DNA of 8,579 nt from Desulfamplus sp. (GTDB taxonomy: Bacteria > Desulfobacterota > Desulfobacteria > Desulfobacterales > Desulfobacteraceae): contig JADFYT010000090.1 of assembly GCA_015232935.1 (NCBI GenBank), forward strand, positions 1-8,579, read 5' to 3'. Position numbers and translations under genes: made by a program. The notes under the pieces are model-generated. The model worked only from the letters and a program-made list of their open reading frames with translations. It was not told where the DNA came from and did not search any database. Position 1 is the first letter of the stretch, and each line of letters begins with the position of its first letter. Positions 5,940 through 8,579 of this stretch are shown here, one piece after another.

Positions 5940-7100
5940 TGCAGCAGCACCCATTCCGCCGCCGATGCACATGGAGACAACACCATATTTGCCTTTTACC
6001 TCTTTGAGGTTTGCCAGGCATGTAGCGGTAAGTTTGGCACCCGTGCATCCAAGTGGATGGCCAAGAGCAATGGCACCGCCATGAATGTTGATCTTGTGCA
6101 TTGCATTATCAATTCCAAGTTCGCGGATCGAATAGATTGCCTGGGAGGCAAAAGCCTCGTTTATCTCAAAAATATCAATATCCTCAATCTTCAGGCCGGC
6201 TATCTCAAGAGCCTTGGGGATTGCATAACGGGGGCCAACACCCATCTCGTCAGATTTGCATCCGACACTTGCGTAAGCTAACACTTTGGCAACAGGCTTG
6301 AGTCCAAGCTCATCGCATTTCGCCTTTGAGGCAATGATGGTAGCAGCGGCACCGTCTGTTGTCTGTGAAGAGTTACCCGCTGTAACACTTCCGTTTGCTG
6401 CAAATACAGGACGAAGCTTTCCAAGACCCTCAGCAGTTGTTTCGCGGATTCCATCATCTATTGATACGATAAACTGCTCTTTCTTGTAGGTGCCATCAGC
6501 CTGTTTGACATATTTGTATGCAGGAGTCGGGACTATTTCAGTAAAAAGGCCGGCTTTTGCGGCTTTTGCGGCTTTTGCCTGAGAATCAGCGGCAAAGACA
6601 TCCTGATCCGCTCTTGATACATTGTAACGGTTAGCAACGTTTTCCGCTGTAATACCCATGGATATATACATCGTGGGATCTTCAATGGAGAACTCGGGAT
6701 GTGGTCTTGGTACATTGCCGCCCATCGGAACAAAGGTCATGGACTCGACACCCACACCCATTGTGATCTCTGACCAGCCCATCTGCACTCTTGCAGAGGC
6801 AAGGGCAATCGCCTCAAGACCTGACGCACAGAAGCGGTTTACCGTGGCACCTGATACACTGTCCGGAAATCCTGCCATTTTAGCTGCAATACGTCCGATG
6901 TTAAGGCCCTGTTCAGCTTCAGGAAAGGCACAGCCGCACATTACATCTTCGATATCTTCGGCCTTCAAGCCTTCGGTTCTTTCAACCGCTGCTTTCATGA
7001 TAAATGAAAGGAGTTCTTCGGGCCTGGTCTCTTTGAACTGACCCTTTTTCTGCTTGCAGCCAGGGGTTCTTACTGACTGTACAATATATGCATCTCTCAT
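5922..7100 (-). CDS. fadA: Acetyl-CoA C-acyltransferase (3-ketoacyl-CoA thiolase), FadA-like
   Basis: This enzyme performs the last step of beta-oxidation, splitting 3-ketoacyl-CoA with CoA into acetyl-CoA and a shortened acyl-CoA. The 392-residue length is standard for the family. All catalytic residues are present: nucleophile Cys91 in NRFCASG, His348 in GHPLG and Cys378 in CIGGGMGAA, plus NEAFA in the preceding conserved block. PEAEQGLN and the C-terminal GVVSMCIGGGMGAAAIFE resemble Bacillus FadA. The start ATG is preceded by GGAGG (7112-7108 on the minus strand) at 7-nt spacing. The gene begins 16 bases after the stop of the FadN-like gene, and its ribosome site lies in that gap, so the two form one operon. 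Odd points are a perfect 9-bp tandem repeat encoding Lys-Ala-Ala units (6551-6577) and a duplicated 3' end. Chain-length preference and direction (degradation or synthesis) cannot be read from sequence. Confidence 0.94.
   Translation of the reverse strand: MRDAYIVQSVRTPGCKQKKGQFKETRPEELLSFIMKAAVERTEGLKAEDIEDVMCGCAFPEAEQGLNIGRIAAKMAGFPDSVSGATVNRFCASGLEAIALASARVQMGWSEITMGVGVESMTFVPMGGNVPRPHPEFSIEDPTMYISMGITAENVANRYNVSRADQDVFAADSQAKAAKAAKAGLFTEIVPTPAYKYVKQADGTYKKEQFIVSIDDGIRETTAEGLGKLRPVFAANGSVTAGNSSQTTDGAAATIIASKAKCDELGLKPVAKVLAYASVGCKSDEMGVGPRYAIPKALEIAGLKIEDIDIFEINEAFASQAIYSIRELGIDNAMHKINIHGGAIALGHPLGCTGAKLTATCLANLKEVKGKYGVVSMCIGGGMGAAAIFEMV
6551..6577 (-). repeat. Three perfect 9-bp tandem units inside the thiolase gene
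   Basis: CGGCTTTTG is repeated exactly three times (6551-6559, 6560-6568, 6569-6577). On the coding strand it encodes the repetitive AKAAKAAKAG stretch in the region following DQDVFAADSQ. Related thiolases have an Ala-rich helix here (for example SHQNAAKA in Bacillus FadA). Because the unit is a multiple of three, gain or loss of copies would keep the frame. Confidence 0.85.
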
Positions 7101-7116
7101 TTGAATTCCTCCTTGA

Positions 7117-8579
7117 TTAGTTTCTGAGCGGCTTGCCGGTTTTCAGCATATGATCAATTCTTGCAACGGTCTTCTCTTCCTTTGCAAAGTCAACAAAGGC
7201 ATCTCTTTCAAGTTTCAGGATGGTCTCCTCAGAAACCTCAGTGTCCTTATTGACATTACCGCCACTCATGACATAGCCAATACGTTTGGCAAGGAATGCG
7301 TCATACTCGCTCATAAATTTTCCATTGAGCATATTAAACAGCTCTGCATTGATCATGCCCTGTGCGGCATTTCCCATAACCCTGATATTTTTCTTCATGG
7401 GAGGAGCATAGGCATCATCAACCATTTTCAGGACTTCTTTCTTGGCTTCACCAACAAGAGTATCACGATTGAATACAATGCGGTCATTAGCTCCAAGAAA
7501 GCCGTTTGCACGAGCCTGGGCCGCTGACATTGAGACCTTTGCCATAGCAACATTCATAAATGCGGCTATAAACAGTTTGGCAAGATCAATATCCTTGGAA
7601 ACACCGCCTGGAACCGGATCAATAAATCTTTTCCACATATTGAGACATCCGCCGCCCGCAGGAAGAAGTCCAACGCCTATCTCGACAAGTCCCATATAAA
7701 GTTCTGCATGAGCAACAATTCTGTCAGCACCAAGGCAGGTTTCGCAACCGCCGCCAAGAGTCATTCCATAAGGTGCTGCAACTACAGGGAAAGGAGCGTA
7801 TTTCGCTTTCTGGATTCCAGCCTGTGCTCTTGCAAGGAAGGCATCAATCTCGGCATATTTTTTATCATGGCACATTTTGGAGATCTGGGAAAGATCAGCA
7901 CCGGCAGAAAAAGCACCCGGCATGCCGCCCGCCTGGTTTCCAATTACAAGACCAACGCCGTTTGCATCAACATAATCTATGGCCTCGCCTATGGTATCGA
8001 TGATTTCGGCATTGAGAGCATTCATTTTTGTGTGAAACTCAAGACAGAATACGCCATCCTCGATATCAACAAGGCTTGCGGACGAGTTGCCAAGAACAAG
8101 TTTGTTGTTGCCGCGTGCAGCAACAAGGGATACTGCTGTTTTGCTGACCGGCACTGTCTTGTAGGAAGATGATGCAAAATCGTAGAAGTACTGAACGCCC
8201 TTCTCAAGTTTGTAGAATGATTTGTTGCCGGCAGAGAGCATTGCAATGACATTCGCGGGTACGGCCATACCTTCTGCCTTCATTCTCTCGACAGCTTCGG
8301 TAACTCCGTAGGTATCCCACATTTCAAAGGGGCCCATCTCAAAGTTGTATCCCCACTTCATGGCGTTGTCTATCTCGATGATGGTATCTGAAATCTCGGG
8401 AATGCGGTTTGCGGCATACTGAAAACTTATCGCGGCGATCTTCCAGGCGAATTTCGCACCTTTGTCGTCACCGGTGAGAACGCATTTGATCTTTTCAGGC
8501 AGAGTCGCTTTTTTCTTTGCCTCGTCAAGACATGGGAAAGATGCTTTTGCAAGGTCTTCATACTCAAGAGTGGCAGGAT
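7117..8579 (-). CDS. FadN-like 3-hydroxyacyl-CoA dehydrogenase / enoyl-CoA hydratase, 5' end beyond the window
   Basis: The open frame runs off the right edge with no stop; 486 codons are visible, and the Met at 8361 is internal, not the start. The first part (EYEDLAKASFPCLDE through IAAISFQYAANRIPEI and IDNAMKWGYNFEMGPFEMWD) is the C-terminal helical domain of 3-hydroxyacyl-CoA dehydrogenase. After a linker comes an enoyl-CoA hydratase domain. It has oxyanion-hole segment FSAGADLSQI and both catalytic glutamates, one in GGGCE and one in LVEIG, 20 residues apart as in mitochondrial crotonase (144/164), followed by the LPAGGG loop. The NAD-binding Rossmann domain must lie off the window. Dehydrogenase before hydratase is the FadN order, the reverse of E. 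coli FadB. It hydrates 2-enoyl-CoA and oxidises the resulting 3-hydroxyacyl-CoA, feeding the thiolase encoded 16 bases downstream. Substrate range is unknown. Confidence 0.9.
   Translation of the reverse strand, partial: PATLEYEDLAKASFPCLDEAKKKATLPEKIKCVLTGDDKGAKFAWKIAAISFQYAANRIPEISDTIIEIDNAMKWGYNFEMGPFEMWDTYGVTEAVERMKAEGMAVPANVIAMLSAGNKSFYKLEKGVQYFYDFASSSYKTVPVSKTAVSLVAARGNNKLVLGNSSASLVDIEDGVFCLEFHTKMNALNAEIIDTIGEAIDYVDANGVGLVIGNQAGGMPGAFSAGADLSQISKMCHDKKYAEIDAFLARAQAGIQKAKYAPFPVVAAPYGMTLGGGCETCLGADRIVAHAELYMGLVEIGVGLLPAGGGCLNMWKRFIDPVPGGVSKDIDLAKLFIAAFMNVAMAKVSMSAAQARANGFLGANDRIVFNRDTLVGEAKKEVLKMVDDAYAPPMKKNIRVMGNAAQGMINAELFNMLNGKFMSEYDAFLAKRIGYVMSGGNVNKDTEVSEETILKLERDAFVDFAKEEKTVARIDHMLKTGKPLRN

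Noticed and set aside
7708..8172. A 154-codon plus-strand frame opposite the FadN-like gene
   Set aside because: It is antisense to a well-conserved hydratase domain and shows no recognisable domain or ribosome site.

Overview
The window reads as chromosomal DNA from an anaerobic, fatty-acid-oxidising bacterium. The combination of a tungsten/molybdenum aldehyde:ferredoxin oxidoreductase (AOR) operon, a stand-alone AICAR transformylase and a FadN/FadA-type beta-oxidation operon fits a sulfate-reducing Desulfobacterota (Desulfobacterales-like) organism. That placement is inference from gene content and protein style, not a database result. No tRNA, rRNA, CRISPR array, transposase or phage gene was seen.

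Layout. Bases 1-241 are a leader region with a nested, roughly 9-nt-periodic inverted repeat (34-117). It is followed by a monofunctional purH (AICAR formyltransferase domain only, 242-1492) that ends at a clear intrinsic terminator (about 1525-1560). Next is a P-loop kinase of the D-glycerate 3-kinase type (1607-2573), split by a +1 frameshift at about 2336 into a 244-residue N-terminal part and a C-terminal remainder. A gene-free AT-rich stretch of 378 bases (2574-2951) holds a hairpin with a T tail and a short degenerate repeat.

The central plus-strand cassette encodes a four-cluster [4Fe-4S] ferredoxin-like protein (2952-3329), an AOR-family tungstopterin oxidoreductase (start re-assigned to 3438, end 5327) and a MoaD/ThiS-like sulfur carrier ending in Gly-Gly (start re-assigned to 5460, end 5708). 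These plausibly work together. The sulfur carrier would supply dithiolene sulfur for the pterin cofactor, the AOR would oxidise an aldehyde (or reduce an acid), and the ferredoxin-like subunit would carry the electrons. A strong intercistronic hairpin (5366-5407) separates the AOR from the MoaD-like gene.

A probably bidirectional terminator (5820-5859) separates this cassette from a convergent minus-strand operon. That operon is a FadN-like 3-hydroxyacyl-CoA dehydrogenase/enoyl-CoA hydratase fusion (7117 to beyond the window's right edge) followed 16 bases later by a FadA-like thiolase (5922-7100). Together they supply the hydration, second oxidation and thiolysis steps of beta-oxidation. The thiolase gene carries two small repeat oddities: an in-frame tandem copy of its last six codons including the stop, and a perfect three-unit 9-bp tandem repeat encoding Ala/Lys-rich residues.

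No clearly novel defence or mobile system is visible. The points most worth checking are the frameshifted kinase, the AOR-ferredoxin-MoaD cassette and the nested repeat upstream of purH.
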